From Pseudo-nitzschia pungens (Eukaryota; Bacillariophyta; Bacillariophyceae; Bacillariales; Bacillariaceae): a stretch of DNA of 64,000 nucleotides. Of this stretch, positions 22,259 to 32,418 are shown one piece after another. The DNA lies in the NCBI GenBank assembly GCA_037355855.1, contig CM074762.1, positions 5,642,001-5,706,000 of the forward strand. The letters run 5' to 3'. Each line of letters begins with the position of its first letter. Position 1 is the stretch's first letter. A program made the position numbers and the translations under genes. The notes beneath the pieces were generated by a model, which worked only from the letters and a program-made list of their open reading frames with translations, did not search any database and had not been told where the DNA came from.

Positions 22259-23473
22259 GTGACGAGCAGCATGGGGAGGTACAGCAGAATTCCCAAGCTG
22301 ACGAACACAGGAGACGTGGATTTTGAAGGATGGTTCGGACAGTTCCTAGCCCATGCAAGCAGAAGCAAGTACGAGGAGTATGTGAGGGCAGAGCAGCATC
22401 CAGATCTACCAAGTGATGGTCATTCAGCATCCTACGAATCCATGGACAAAGCGCAGAGAAAGGCTTTGAGGAAGCACACTGAAGCTTTGGACGATTTGTG
22501 GCATGCATTCGAAAACAACAATACGGGGTACACCATTATTGAGAAATCCAAGAGGGACAGAGGAGTCACGGAAGAAGAAAACAAGGAGACAGTTCGGAAC
22601 TGGCCAAGAGGACGAGTACATCGAATTTTTGACGAGCTGTTCAGGTTGTACAGACGAACCGATACAGCTGATAGGATTCAGTTGGAGAAGGACCTAAAGG
22701 CAGTTACGATGGGGGCATTGGATCCCCCGAGGGAAATTTTTGAACGATTGTTTGGACTGATGCAGAAATACCAGTACAAGACAATCCAACCAACAGAGGA
22801 TGAGTTATTTGCAACACTACTCAGTGGGGTTCCGCAGTACCTGGTGATCTCGTTGACGACCATATTGAACGATTTACGAGATGCGGATACACCAATATAT
22901 GACATCTGGGAGAAGCTGGAGATGACGGCGACGAATTTGTACAATTCAGTGATTGTTTTGAAGGGACGTCAGTCCCAGCCCAGAACTAATGATATGAGCC
23001 TCCTTGGCGCAGATATCAACAAGAATGTTAATAACAATAGCAACGACGGATATGAGGTTGGTGATGATGATGATGACGGTGATAACACCAGTGGCAGCAG
23101 CGAAGGCGGCAGCAACGACGAATATGATGGTGGCAGGCGCAGCGGCAACAACGGCGGCGGTAGGCGCAGCAGCAACGGCGGCACTGGAAAAGCGCACTCA
23201 GCAATGGCCTGGTTAAAATATACGATTTGCCGCTGGTGTCAGGAGAAGGGCCACATTGCAAAGAACTGTCCACTCCGTGAAAATGACAATCCCAAAATAA
23301 AACCATTATGTGCTGTATGTGATGGCATCCATGCAACCATACAATGTTGGGAAATTGAAAGAAACAAGGATCAACGTCCAGCCAACTGGACGTCTAAACT
23401 GACAGATGAATTTAAGGGGCAACAGCTTGATACAGAGCTGTCCGGCCTCGCACTCGTGTTCCAATCCCTTTGA
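22259..23473 (+). CDS. gag: Gag polyprotein of the LTR element, with two zinc knuckles
   Basis: 404 residues starting MTSSMGRY. The N-terminal and central parts are helical and resemble copia-type Gag (FEGWFGQFLAHASRSKYEEY; YIWEKLEM-like core before NLYNSV). A Gly/Ser/Asn/Asp-rich linker follows, then a CX2CX4HX4C knuckle (CRWCQEKGHIAKNC, first Cys at residue 324) and a second, CX2CX3HX4C knuckle (CAVCDGIHATIQC). It should form the virus-like particle and bind element RNA in the cytoplasm. The start is supported by the near-identical start in the second genomic copy. Gag stops cleanly, with no pol in any frame downstream. Confidence 0.88.
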   Translation: MTSSMGRYSRIPKLTNTGDVDFEGWFGQFLAHASRSKYEEYVRAEQHPDLPSDGHSASYESMDKAQRKALRKHTEALDDLWHAFENNNTGYTIIEKSKRDRGVTEEENKETVRNWPRGRVHRIFDELFRLYRRTDTADRIQLEKDLKAVTMGALDPPREIFERLFGLMQKYQYKTIQPTEDELFATLLSGVPQYLVISLTTILNDLRDADTPIYDIWEKLEMTATNLYNSVIVLKGRQSQPRTNDMSLLGADINKNVNNNSNDGYEVGDDDDDGDNTSGSSEGGSNDEYDGGRRSGNNGGGRRSSNGGTGKAHSAMAWLKYTICRWCQEKGHIAKNCPLRENDNPKIKPLCAVCDGIHATIQCWEIERNKDQRPANWTSKLTDEFKGQQLDTELSGLALVFQSL

Positions 23474-24881
23474 ATCAGGGTAGTGAGGTGATTTGATGAT
23501 TTAATGATTCAATGGATAATGGAATGATGAGTGATTCGATGATTTGATGATTCAATAATGATTCAATGGATAATGGAATGATGAGTGATTCGATGATTTG
23601 ATGATTCAATGGATACGTTGGATATTGAAAGGCGTCAATCAACAAAGCAGGATACGGACGATTGAACGATCGACAGCAGGAGCAGCGGTAAAGGTTGAAC
23701 AAAAGAGCAGAGCAAGTACAGAGCAGAGCGCAGAAGCGAGCAAATATGCAGAGCGCAGAAAGCAAGCAGATAAATGATACGAGCAGAGCAGAGCGCAGAA
23801 GCGAGCAGAGAAATGATACGGCAAGAGATAAATGATACGGAAGAACAAGCCGACAATGGAATAATACGGCGAGCAGAAGAACAAGCCGACAATGGAATAA
23901 TACGGCGAGCAGATAGAATTGTGAAGGAAACGAGCTATATGGAAGAAAGGATACAGTGAGGAAGGATACAGAAAGAAGCATTCAAGATGATACGGAATGT
24001 AGTGCAACGAGAGAAGATGGATCGAACTGAATTGATACAGATCGATCGCGTGCGAAAAGAATGAGAGAATTGATTCCAGGATGGAAGCGAATGAATATGG
24101 GAAGCGGAGTAATTGAAAGAAGAATATCGCATGAAAGCTTGATTCGGTCGAACGGTAGACGTATCGGATCGATTGAAAACGGCAAGCTTGATTCGGTTGA
24201 ACGGTAGACGTATCGGATCAATTGAAAACGGCACTTATGAAAGATTTAATGAATGATGATTACACGACGAATATGAAAAGAAAGATGATGCAGAGCACGG
24301 AGGTATGGAAATGGATCAATCGTAACATGGAGCGATTTAATTATGCGGAAGAGCAACTGATCGATTACAACATTGACCGAAAGATCATTGCGTCGATATG
24401 GTTCGAACGAATGGTGAAGTGAATTACGGAGCGATTTGATTGTATGGAAGATTGATTGTAACATGACGGAATGAATCGATTGATAGGAAATAAGTGTTCG
24501 AGCGATGGACGAGACAAAGATCACTCGATGGACAACAGGTAGGAAGGAAAGATTACAAATGAAAAGAGTTTTACAAAGAGTTTGAGCGTTGAATGAATAT
24601 GACGATGAAGAGTTTGAGAGCTGAACGTATACGAAGATTGAGACGGCACGAAGATCTGACAACGGAAGCAAATGCAAGAGAACGCGGACGGTGAGACGTC
24701 GCATCTAAACACGAGTTTGAATGAAGATCTGATATTACGACAACGAAGAGATCCAATGGATTGGTGGCGAAACGTCAATAAGAAGATACAAGGTATTGGT
24801 GACAAAACGTCAAGAAGGATTTAATCAGAGGAAGTGCGATTGAAGGAAGTGTGATTCAAAAGTCTTTGAAGCAGGGTAGTG
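23474..24881 (+). other. Non-coding 3' interior of the LTR element
   Basis: About 1.4 kb between the gag stop and the 3' LTR. It starts with ATCAGGGTAGTG, nearly the same as the GCAGGGTAGTG that sits directly before the 3' LTR, which looks like a duplicated polypurine-tract region. The rest is short direct repeats (TGATTCAATGGATAATGG, GATGAGTGATTCGATGATT, GCAGAGCGCAGAAGCGAGCA). No protein is supported. Confidence 0.7.
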
Positions 24882-25319
24882 TGTTTGGACGTGACATCCA
24901 GATGTGATATGTGCACTTATGATATGCTTCGTAAGACTATTGAATATGGACATAAGACCATTGAGATATGGACCTGAGATATGAGGAATAATGAATGACC
25001 GGGACTAGAGACCATGAGGACATTACCACTTACTTGAAGGGACATTACCAAGGTTACTAAAAATAGGACTCTAAGTACCGAGTCTACAGTGCATTAAGTA
25101 TAAATACACGGGCTCTAGTAGACTCGTGTACAGAAGGTTAATTGTGTGGATAAGAATAAGAACAGGAAACAGAAATAGGAGATGAGAATGGAGAATCGGT
25201 GGTCGGAATGATCATCTCAGTAATCTAAAGGATTCAGGATTTAACAATGTAAATGAACAATTAAGAAACTCAAACCTCGTAGGGTACAAATCTACACGGC
25301 TTTACGAGCCCTCCAAACA
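24882..25319 (+). repeat. 3' LTR (438 bp)
   Basis: It has the same ends and TATAAATA box as the 5' LTR, and differs by several small indels (for example GACCTGAGATATGAGGAATA replaces GACCGGGAATGAGAAT). Confidence 0.9.
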
Positions 25320-25651
25320 CCGATAAAAGAACGGAAACGATTGCGATTGGGACCTTCGGTTGCGACGAGAAGGAGGAAGAGCAAAAGGAAGAACGGAACG
25401 ATAACACCGGGCAACAACGGCCGCGTTCGCTTCCAATTCTTTCGACTCGTGGGAGTGGTTCGTGTTGGGTTTGTCCGGGTTTGGATTCGAGCTCGGATTC
25501 GAGCGTCTCGTCGATGCAACGACGGCAACGGCGACGGCGACAAGTCTTCCGCAGCGGTGTCCATCGCACCGTAATGACAACAGCTACGCGTACCACCGGC
25601 AGTTTTTACTTTATTGTGTATTGCTGCATGCGAGCAATGCATGCAATTCAA
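25320..25651 (-). pseudogene. msrA: Methionine sulfoxide reductase A, 5' part, separated by retrotransposon
   Basis: Reading toward the LTR, the frame runs through an Arg/Thr-rich stretch and a strong hydrophobic segment (GVIVPFFLLLFLLLVATEG), ending NRFRSFIG at the target site. Removing the element and one CCGAT copy joins this frame exactly to GCCYCQAFVIGPAS of the 3' part, without shift or stop. The hydrophobic segment suggests a membrane anchor or organelle presequence. The start could be the Met at 25651, or the Met at 25564 (MDTAAEDL). This assignment rests on frame continuity, not on homology. Confidence 0.7.
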
Positions 25652-26440
25652 GAGTCAACAAGTCGTTGAATGATCTAGGCTGGGCTCGGCTCTCGTATGG
25701 AATGGTGAAATGTCTTTATTGCACGAATTGCGAAGTACCTTACTACGTATTGTTATTGTTAGTACGAAGTAAGATCTTAAAAGGTAAGATCTTACTTCGT
25801 ATTTTTTTTTAATCTACGGAGTTGGATTCTCATGGGGGTCGTAACCTTACGTAAGGTTTTAACTGGTACTCGAAGTGGCACCGCCCTTGTGACATCATGA
25901 CGAACGTCGTACCGTATGAAGAGACAAAAGACATTCTTGTCTGTGACATTATCCTTGTCGTCCCGTGCTAAGGATACCGTACCGTACACATAACGTGGCT
26001 TTCGTAGTATTTTCAACTTGTACGTTCGTGTACACTACCGTAGCTTTACAGCATCGTACCGCACCTCAACTTCGTAAAAGAAGGATCCAAACGAAGATGA
26101 AGATACTGAATAAGATTACTGTACGTACGAACATAAAGACCATGTTGAATGTGTAAGGCCCACCAACCTACCGCACCAGTAAGGTAAGGTTACCGGTAAG
26201 TTACCGGTAGGTAGCAAGCAACAACAGTGGGAGTTGAAATTCTGAAACGATGTTTCCTCCAAAATTACAAAATTTCCACGATCCTTGACACGAAAATTCT
26301 GCTCTTCAGAACCCTATGTGAATGCACTAATTTGCGCAATAACAACACGGACCAACACATCACAGGACGATCGAACCGGGACGACAGCAATGACAGGATG
26401 AGAGCGAACCAGAAAACAGCGAGCAGCAAGTAGCAGCGAT
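25652..26440. other. Intergenic region upstream of the split msrA
   Basis: No gene is supported. The stretch contains repeated motifs such as AGTAAGATCTTA (25768-25800), CGTAAGGTT and GGTTACCGGTAAGTTACCGG (26180-26210) that recur in other intergenic parts of the window. Confidence 0.5.
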
Positions 26441-27720
26441 GCTTGCTAACAGCGAGTGGTTTCGCTAGGTCCAACACGTTGTTTGTTGTGCTGCGGAACA
26501 ATACCGTAGCATCGCCCCAGAAAAACAGGAAAGGGGAGCAGCGGGCAGCGGCAAGCAGCGGCGAGCAGCGCTCAATGCACTCCGAGTTTCGCGTGGTTCA
26601 ACGCGTTGTTTTTGTACTGCAAAGAGATAGCCTACTACCAGCGCAGCCGAGAGAAACACGATGGGCTCGCGGGGAGCAAGCAGCGAGTAGCATCAAGAAG
26701 CAGCAAGCAGCGAACTACGCACGGGGTTTCGATGGGTTCGACGCGTTGTTTTTGTACCGCAAAGAAATACCCTAGCGCAGCCAAGACAAACAGCACAGGG
26801 AGGGGGAGCAGCAAGCAGCAGCAAAGCGTCGATATATATATTGGGGACAGCATACAGCGAGCGGCAGCGAGCAGCAAATAACGTCCAGGGGTTTTGCTAG
26901 GTTCGACGCGTTGTTTTTCTACTGCGAAACAATACCCTAGCATTGCCCCATATTAGCAGTACAGATGGGAGTAGCAAAGCGTCGATTTCATGGGGACAGC
27001 AAGCACCAAAAAGTAACGTCCAGGGGTTTTGCTAGGTTCGACGCGTTGTTTTTCTACTGCGAAACAATACCCTAGCATTGCCCCATATTAGCAGTACAGA
27101 CGGGAGTAGCAAAGCGTCGATTTCATGGGGACAGCAAGCACTAAAAAGTAACGTACACGGGTTTTGCTAGGTTCGACGCGTTGTTCTTGTACTGTAATGA
27201 GATACCCCAGCATCGCCCAAGATCAATAGTACAGAGGGAGCAGCAAGCAGCAGCAGCAGCAAAGCGTCAACATACAGCAAAGAGCAGCAAAGCGTCGATA
27301 CGCAGGGAGACAGCAACAACGTCTCGATATAAGGGGGAGCAGCAAAGCGTCGATCTACAACGGACAGCGAACAACAAGCTTCGATCTACAGCGAACGGCA
27401 GCAGCAAATCGTTGATATACAGGGGGATAGCGACTCTAGATGGGACAGCAGCAACGCGTCGATCTACGGTGGGAGAGCGGACAGCGAGCGGCAAGCAGCA
27501 AGCAGCAACGCGTCGATGTATAGGGGACAGCAAAGCGTCGATCCACGCGGGACAGCGAACAGCGAGGAGTCTATAGGGGACAGCGGCAGCGAATTTACAG
27601 GGGAGTGCAGCAAAGCTTCGATACAGAACGAACAGCAGCAACGCGTCGATCTACTAGTACTACAGCGGACAGAAAGCAAGTGTCGATCTACGGGGGGACA
27701 GCAGGCGATACTCCGATAGA
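26441..27720. repeat. Degenerate satellite: GTTCGACGCGTTGTTTTT units and GCAGCAAAGCGTCGAT array
   Basis: Six degenerate units of about 125-165 bp start with a version of GGTTCGACGCGTTGTTTTT..ACTGC near 26465, 26590, 26735, 26900, 27030 and 27170. Two of them (about 26881-27012 and 27013-27150) are nearly identical. From about 27240 a denser array of AGCAGCAAAGCGTCGATCTAC motifs continues to about 27700. The same GCAGCAACGCGTCGATA motif builds an array inside the TIR element at 46370-46670. Open frames here are by-products of the repeat. Confidence 0.8.
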
Positions 27721-29758
27721 AAGAAATCGATCCATGCTCGGGGTTGCAAGGCGATACTCTGTAGAGCAGATCGATACTAGTAGTAGTAGTAGACGCAACT
27801 ACTCCTACTAGCAGGCGATATACAGAAACAGATCGATCACATAATTAGCTAGCAGGGGGTGCAAGGCGAAACTCTGTTGAGCGGATCGATAGTAGATTAG
27901 GAGACGCTACTAGTAGGCGATATAGGCTCAGTGGAAAAATCGCTTTTAAAGAAGAAGCGATTTGGCAGCATTTCGATAGTAATAGTAGTAGTTGCTGCTG
28001 CTACTGCTGCTTCTAAAAGCAGTACCTGGTAGTAGTAGCATTGTATTTTGCGAACAATTAGTAGTAGCACTACTAGTAGTAGCTAGTTCATAATGAATGC
28101 ACTGGGTGGGGGTTTGGGCAGGATGAAAAAGTTTATCTTTGGGCTTCGCTGTCTAGGTTTTCTGGGAATGGTTCTTTGTGACAGCAATAGTAAATCTCCC
28201 TATTCTTCTTGCCTTATGGAAATGAGATGGTGTGTGGGAACTAGTGGTAGTAGTGATTACTGCTGAGTGGTAGTGATTACTGCTGTACATGGCAGAACTT
28301 TGTAGGGTAGAAGAACACTACATCAGTCATGGGGAGAACAACAAGGATGAAATCCTGGAGTCACCAGCACTACTAGTATTGAACTACTACTAGTAAAACC
28401 ATGTTATTGCTTATTGGAATGCATGGTGTGTTCACAACAGCAACACCCCCAATAGAAGCAGAATGTAGACTTTGGAAGCTATTACTACTACTACTAGTAC
28501 TCCTCTTACATTTTTGCTGTGACAGATGAACAACCAGAAATGACCAAATGACAGTACTAGTATTCTTACTACTAGTAGTAACAAGGTACGGGGGGCGAAA
28601 GGAGATGGTTTCTTGCATTCTGGATACAAAGCTATGAATGGGAGGAAGAAATGACCTCCTTTAGAGGGGTGAGGGAGTTGATGTGTTTGATTAGCTGCTA
28701 AGCGCATCATAGTACTACTATCAGTGATAGAATAGGTGGAAGAAGTGTCTGCTGCTGTGCGTGTTAGTGTAGGGTCAGGAATGTAGTTATGGCATAGAAT
28801 TGTACAAATGAACCATACCTTGTGGTAGTAGGATCCTCAAGCCTGTACCACCATTGTGACTCGATTGATATAAAATCTCGGATGGATGATGGTAGAAGTT
28901 GATTGTGCCACTATTACTACTACTAGTAGTACTCGTACTAGTAGGGATGGTGGATCCAAGGGATGATGGATCTTGCACGAGAATACTAGTAGTACTAATA
29001 GTAGTGGTGCTGGATCTCATCACGACTACTACTAATACTACTAATAGTATGACTAGCGAAAATGAATTGCTAGTAGTAGTACTAGTACTACTATATTGCT
29101 ATGGGGAATACTGAACCGGGTGCTGGTGGGTCCTGGAGGAGTACTAGTACTAGGGCTCTGTACCGGAGTCTGCCTTCCATCATGAGAACTTGAAAACGGC
29201 CCATTTTGCCCTACTAGTAGTATTTTATGTGATTTTACCGGTTAAAGGGTCCCACCTGGCATTTGAACCTCCGCTTTGGTTCTTTTTCGGCCGATTGAAT
29301 CGACAACAAAATGAACAACCGAATCGACACCAAAATGTAGTACTAGTAGTAAGATTTTTACTACTACAAGTACTTTCGTCTTTGCTTACAATCGTCCAGC
29401 AGTGTTCATCTGCCGAAGATAGAAGGCGACGAGACAGAAGAACTCCTCGGATTGCCCTCCGTAGATGGAGTTTGTCCCCTTTCGCTCATGTTTGGTTCTG
29501 GGGATGATCAAGCACTTCTCCATTGCTCTGGAGGTGGACCTCAACGTATTCGATGACTAGCTCGACATGTTTGAGCCCCTCTTCAATTCGTCATACAATG
29601 ATAGCGAGTATATTCACTTGTACTTCGGACTTACTAGGGATCCATGATCATAATAAGTTGTTACCACCACTATGAATACATGATGCATTAGGGTTTTGTA
29701 GATTATGAATTTGTCTACTGTTTCAACATCGGCCGTCCGCCTGTTGTTGCGTGTGTTA
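27721..29758. repeat. Gene-free region with ACTAGTAGTACTAGT-type tracts
   Basis: Short tracts of TAG/CTA trinucleotides, often arranged as palindromes around ACTAGT, are scattered throughout (for example 28010-28090, 28480-28570, 28910-29110, 29335-29365). No long conserved-looking frame is present, so I see no gene. Confidence 0.5.
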
Positions 29759-31351
29759 CTACGTGGCCGCATTCGCATTCGCATTTGCGTTTGCGTCTGC
29801 GGCCGCTTGCTCTTGTCGTTGCCAGTGCTGTTCGATTCTGTTTTGGTGACTATCCGCTTTAGGATTGCACGGCCATCCCGGCACGCACTTGGATTCCCGG
29901 TTCTGCAGAAGGATTGCTTTCCGATTCTGGAACAAAAAGACGCTGGTTTCCCAGGTCCGGGTCCGGTCGATCGTGAAATCGTTTCTCAGGCTCTGCCAGT
30001 ACCGCTCTGCCTGGTGGATTTTGAGGGGGGACTGGTCCTGGGCCCAGAAATGCGTATCGGTGTAGTCAGGGTCCTCGGGGTTCATGTGGTCCATGCTGTC
30101 CGAGGTGATGGTCCGCCCGTTCAGGGAAAAGGCGGATTCCTCCAGCCGGAACTCCCGGCGCCAGCACGCGGCAAAACTGCCGTTGGGGGTGTCGCCCGGG
30201 GAGCTGCACTCTTTCAAATCGTACATGGAAGCGTGGTTTATGTGGGCGGCTCTGGGGAACTCCCGTTTGTCGCCGGGGAGCGCAATGCCGACCCGCGAAT
30301 ATCCGGAGGACTTGCAAAAAAAGGGTTTTCGTCGCATTGCCGCCAGGCCGCTGGAAATGCCCCTGGCAGCAACCTCCCCCGCATCCAGCAGGTAAATCTC
30401 CCGGTTGTGCCACTCGATGAAGTCCTCTCCGCACAAATGCCACCATGTCGTTTCGAGGTCGACCGGAGCATTGGGGTTTTCTTTGAGTTGCCCCTCGCGG
30501 TTGTGCAGGGTTTGTTGCACCGCCTTGTCCTGGCTCCATTCAACCCCCGAGTTGTGGAGTCCATCGTCGGCGTCCAGATTGGTCTCGATCATCAATATGG
30601 GTTTGGTGGTGGTGTCATTGTTGTTTTCGTTTTCGTTTTTGTTTTTCTTCTTTCCTTCCACCGCATCGAGAGCCCCCAAAAAAAGATCCTTGTTCCCGGT
30701 GAGGATTTCCACCTCGCCCTTCCTGTAAGCTTCCGCAATGACCGGCAACCCAATTCCATTGTGTTCGGCTCCTGGAACTCCGACTCCGTCCTCCGACCAC
30801 TTGGTGTTGTTGGTCAGCACCAGGTAGGCGTTTTCTTCCGGAAAGTGTTTCTTGCCCATCAGTTCCCTGGCGTCGTTTATGATCCCCTTGTCCAGGCTGG
30901 GATCCATGAGCACGATCCAGAAAAAGTTCTGCCGTGTCTGGTACTTGATGGACGGCCAGGTAAAGGTCTTGAACAACAAAAAGTGCGCCTTTGTCAGCTC
31001 GTACTTGTTGGACGTCCCCTCCCTGGGCCCCTGTCCCACCATGAAGCGCGTCAGGACGCTGTGAATGAGATCGAACGGAGCGTCCGGTGCGGTCGGATTC
31101 TTCAGAGAGAACTGGTACACGGGCTCCGATTCGTCTAGATAGGCTGCTCTTTCTCGTTTTCGGAAAGATGACATGGACGATTGCAACGAACCCGGTGAGT
31201 CGTTTCCATCGATCGTGTTCATCGTTAGACAGTTCGTCGTCGTCAAAAGATATGGTCCTGCCGAAAGGATACAAAGACCGACGAACAGAACGAACCACCG
31301 TTCCGCGAAACCGAGCGCTCGCTTAGGACCGTGGTTGGTTTCCTTGGTCAT
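29759..31351 (-). CDS. Putative rhamnosyltransferase-like glycosyltransferase, type II membrane protein
   Basis: 530 residues. One membrane anchor lies near residues 18-40 (RWFVLFVGLCILSAGPYLL), so the catalytic part should face the Golgi lumen. The stretch LTRFMVGQGP, then FKTFTWPSIKYQTRQNFFWIVLMDPSL, matches the putative rhamnosyltransferase family (Pfam Rhamno_transf). A metal-binding acidic motif LDADDGL lies at residues 259-264 (Asp260, Asp262, Asp263). The C-terminus ends in an Ala/Asn repeat. The donor sugar is not proven; the family name rests on bacterial members. An Asn/Glu-rich insert sits in a loop before the acidic motif. There is no intron. The start is the first Met and gives a normal signal anchor. 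Confidence 0.75.
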   Translation of the reverse strand: MTKETNHGPKRALGFAERWFVLFVGLCILSAGPYLLTTTNCLTMNTIDGNDSPGSLQSSMSSFRKRERAAYLDESEPVYQFSLKNPTAPDAPFDLIHSVLTRFMVGQGPREGTSNKYELTKAHFLLFKTFTWPSIKYQTRQNFFWIVLMDPSLDKGIINDARELMGKKHFPEENAYLVLTNNTKWSEDGVGVPGAEHNGIGLPVIAEAYRKGEVEILTGNKDLFLGALDAVEGKKKNKNENENNNDTTTKPILMIETNLDADDGLHNSGVEWSQDKAVQQTLHNREGQLKENPNAPVDLETTWWHLCGEDFIEWHNREIYLLDAGEVAARGISSGLAAMRRKPFFCKSSGYSRVGIALPGDKREFPRAAHINHASMYDLKECSSPGDTPNGSFAACWRREFRLEESAFSLNGRTITSDSMDHMNPEDPDYTDTHFWAQDQSPLKIHQAERYWQSLRNDFTIDRTRTWETSVFLFQNRKAILLQNRESKCVPGWPCNPKADSHQNRIEQHWQRQEQAAADANANANANAAT

Positions 31352-32418
31352 TGTTGTTCGTGTTTCTGTTGATCTTGTTGGTCTTGTTGGTCTTGTTGTT
31401 CCCGCAGTTTCAGTTCAATCGGTTGCACACGCGTACCTACGAGTTGTGAATGAACATTGCGGATTGCGTTTTGCGGTTCGCTGCTTTCGTGCTATCAATA
31501 AGACTACCGGGTAAGATTTTACGTCATTAACCTTCGGATCCTACAAACTTGCGTCTTTCACATGCCACAACAAGAATACGAAGTACGAAAAACGTAGTAA
31601 AAAAAGATTCAGAGTAAGGTTAACCCCTTACCACAGGTAAGTTACACTTGCAGTACGAATACGAACAGAATGACAAAAAATGTCAAAATGGATAGTGTCA
31701 TTAACTAAAAACCTTGTATTCATGCCTCGATGGTTGGTACGCTTAACACAACCTTCCAAGGTCATTTCCAAAGTGGAAATACTCGTCTACGTAAGCACTG
31801 CAGCTGAAGGCTTGCATTTATCCGCACTACGAAGTAGATTACGAAGTACGAAGTATAATAATAATATACTTAATATCCAACAGTCATCGGAAAAGCTTTT
31901 AAATAGCCTACTACGAAGTAGTAACATGCCCCATTTGGAATACAGCGTGTTGAAAATAATAATAATAATGCACAGATATGATGAGTGGTAAGATTATTCC
32001 CCGGAGCATATATTATTATCGTCAACAACTTTACGGTAAGATTAAGGTTATGTGTGACGCTAACAACCATTCATGAGTCCTCCATAGAGTGCCTGTTATT
32101 GTAAACCATTCATTATTATTTTTTTGGAAATACGTTTTGGGTAAGATTATTACGAGTAAGATTACTTGTATTATTAGTTTTTCGTATTTCGTATTTTGAA
32201 TTTTGAAGTAAACCTTTTAAGGTTTACTTCTATCAAACTGAAGTAGTACGTAGTACGTAACCTTACCGGTACAAGTACTGTATCCCAACGTACGGCAGTA
32301 AGATTTACTTCGTCCTCCGTAACAAACAAGGACACAATCACACTATCCAAAAATAAGGAAATTCAATAAATAATACTACAACAATAATCCATTCTTTACT
32401 CACCAATCACCATCAATC
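31352..32418. other. AT-rich intergenic region between divergent genes
   Basis: This is about 1 kb between the divergent glycosyltransferase and AlkB-fusion genes and should hold both promoters. GAAGTACGAAGTA and AACCTTACCGGTA type motifs recur, and AATAAT runs are common (31856-31870, 31959-31971). A TTTTAAGGTTTACTTC / AAGTAAACCTTTTAAGG inverted repeat lies near 32205-32230. No gene is seen. Confidence 0.5.

Larger units (their letters stand above)
21078..25319 (+). mobile_element. Complete gag-only LTR retrotransposon (copia-like), 4.24 kb
   Basis: It is bounded by LTRs beginning TGTTTGGACG and ending CCTCCAAACA, with a perfect 5-bp target duplication CCGAT at 21073-21077 and 25320-25324. 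The 3.38-kb interior encodes Gag and then about 1.4 kb of non-coding repetitive sequence. No protease, integrase, reverse transcriptase or RNase H frame exists, so the element must be mobilised in trans. No canonical TGG primer-binding site follows the 5' LTR; the sequence there is the palindromic TTCTTCGAAGAA. The two LTRs differ by several indels and substitutions, so the insertion is not brand new. Confidence 0.92.

Noticed and set aside
23474..24881. Hidden pol gene downstream of gag
   Set aside because: No frame shows protease, integrase, reverse-transcriptase or RNase H motifs (for example no YVDD-like core); frames are short and repeat-derived.
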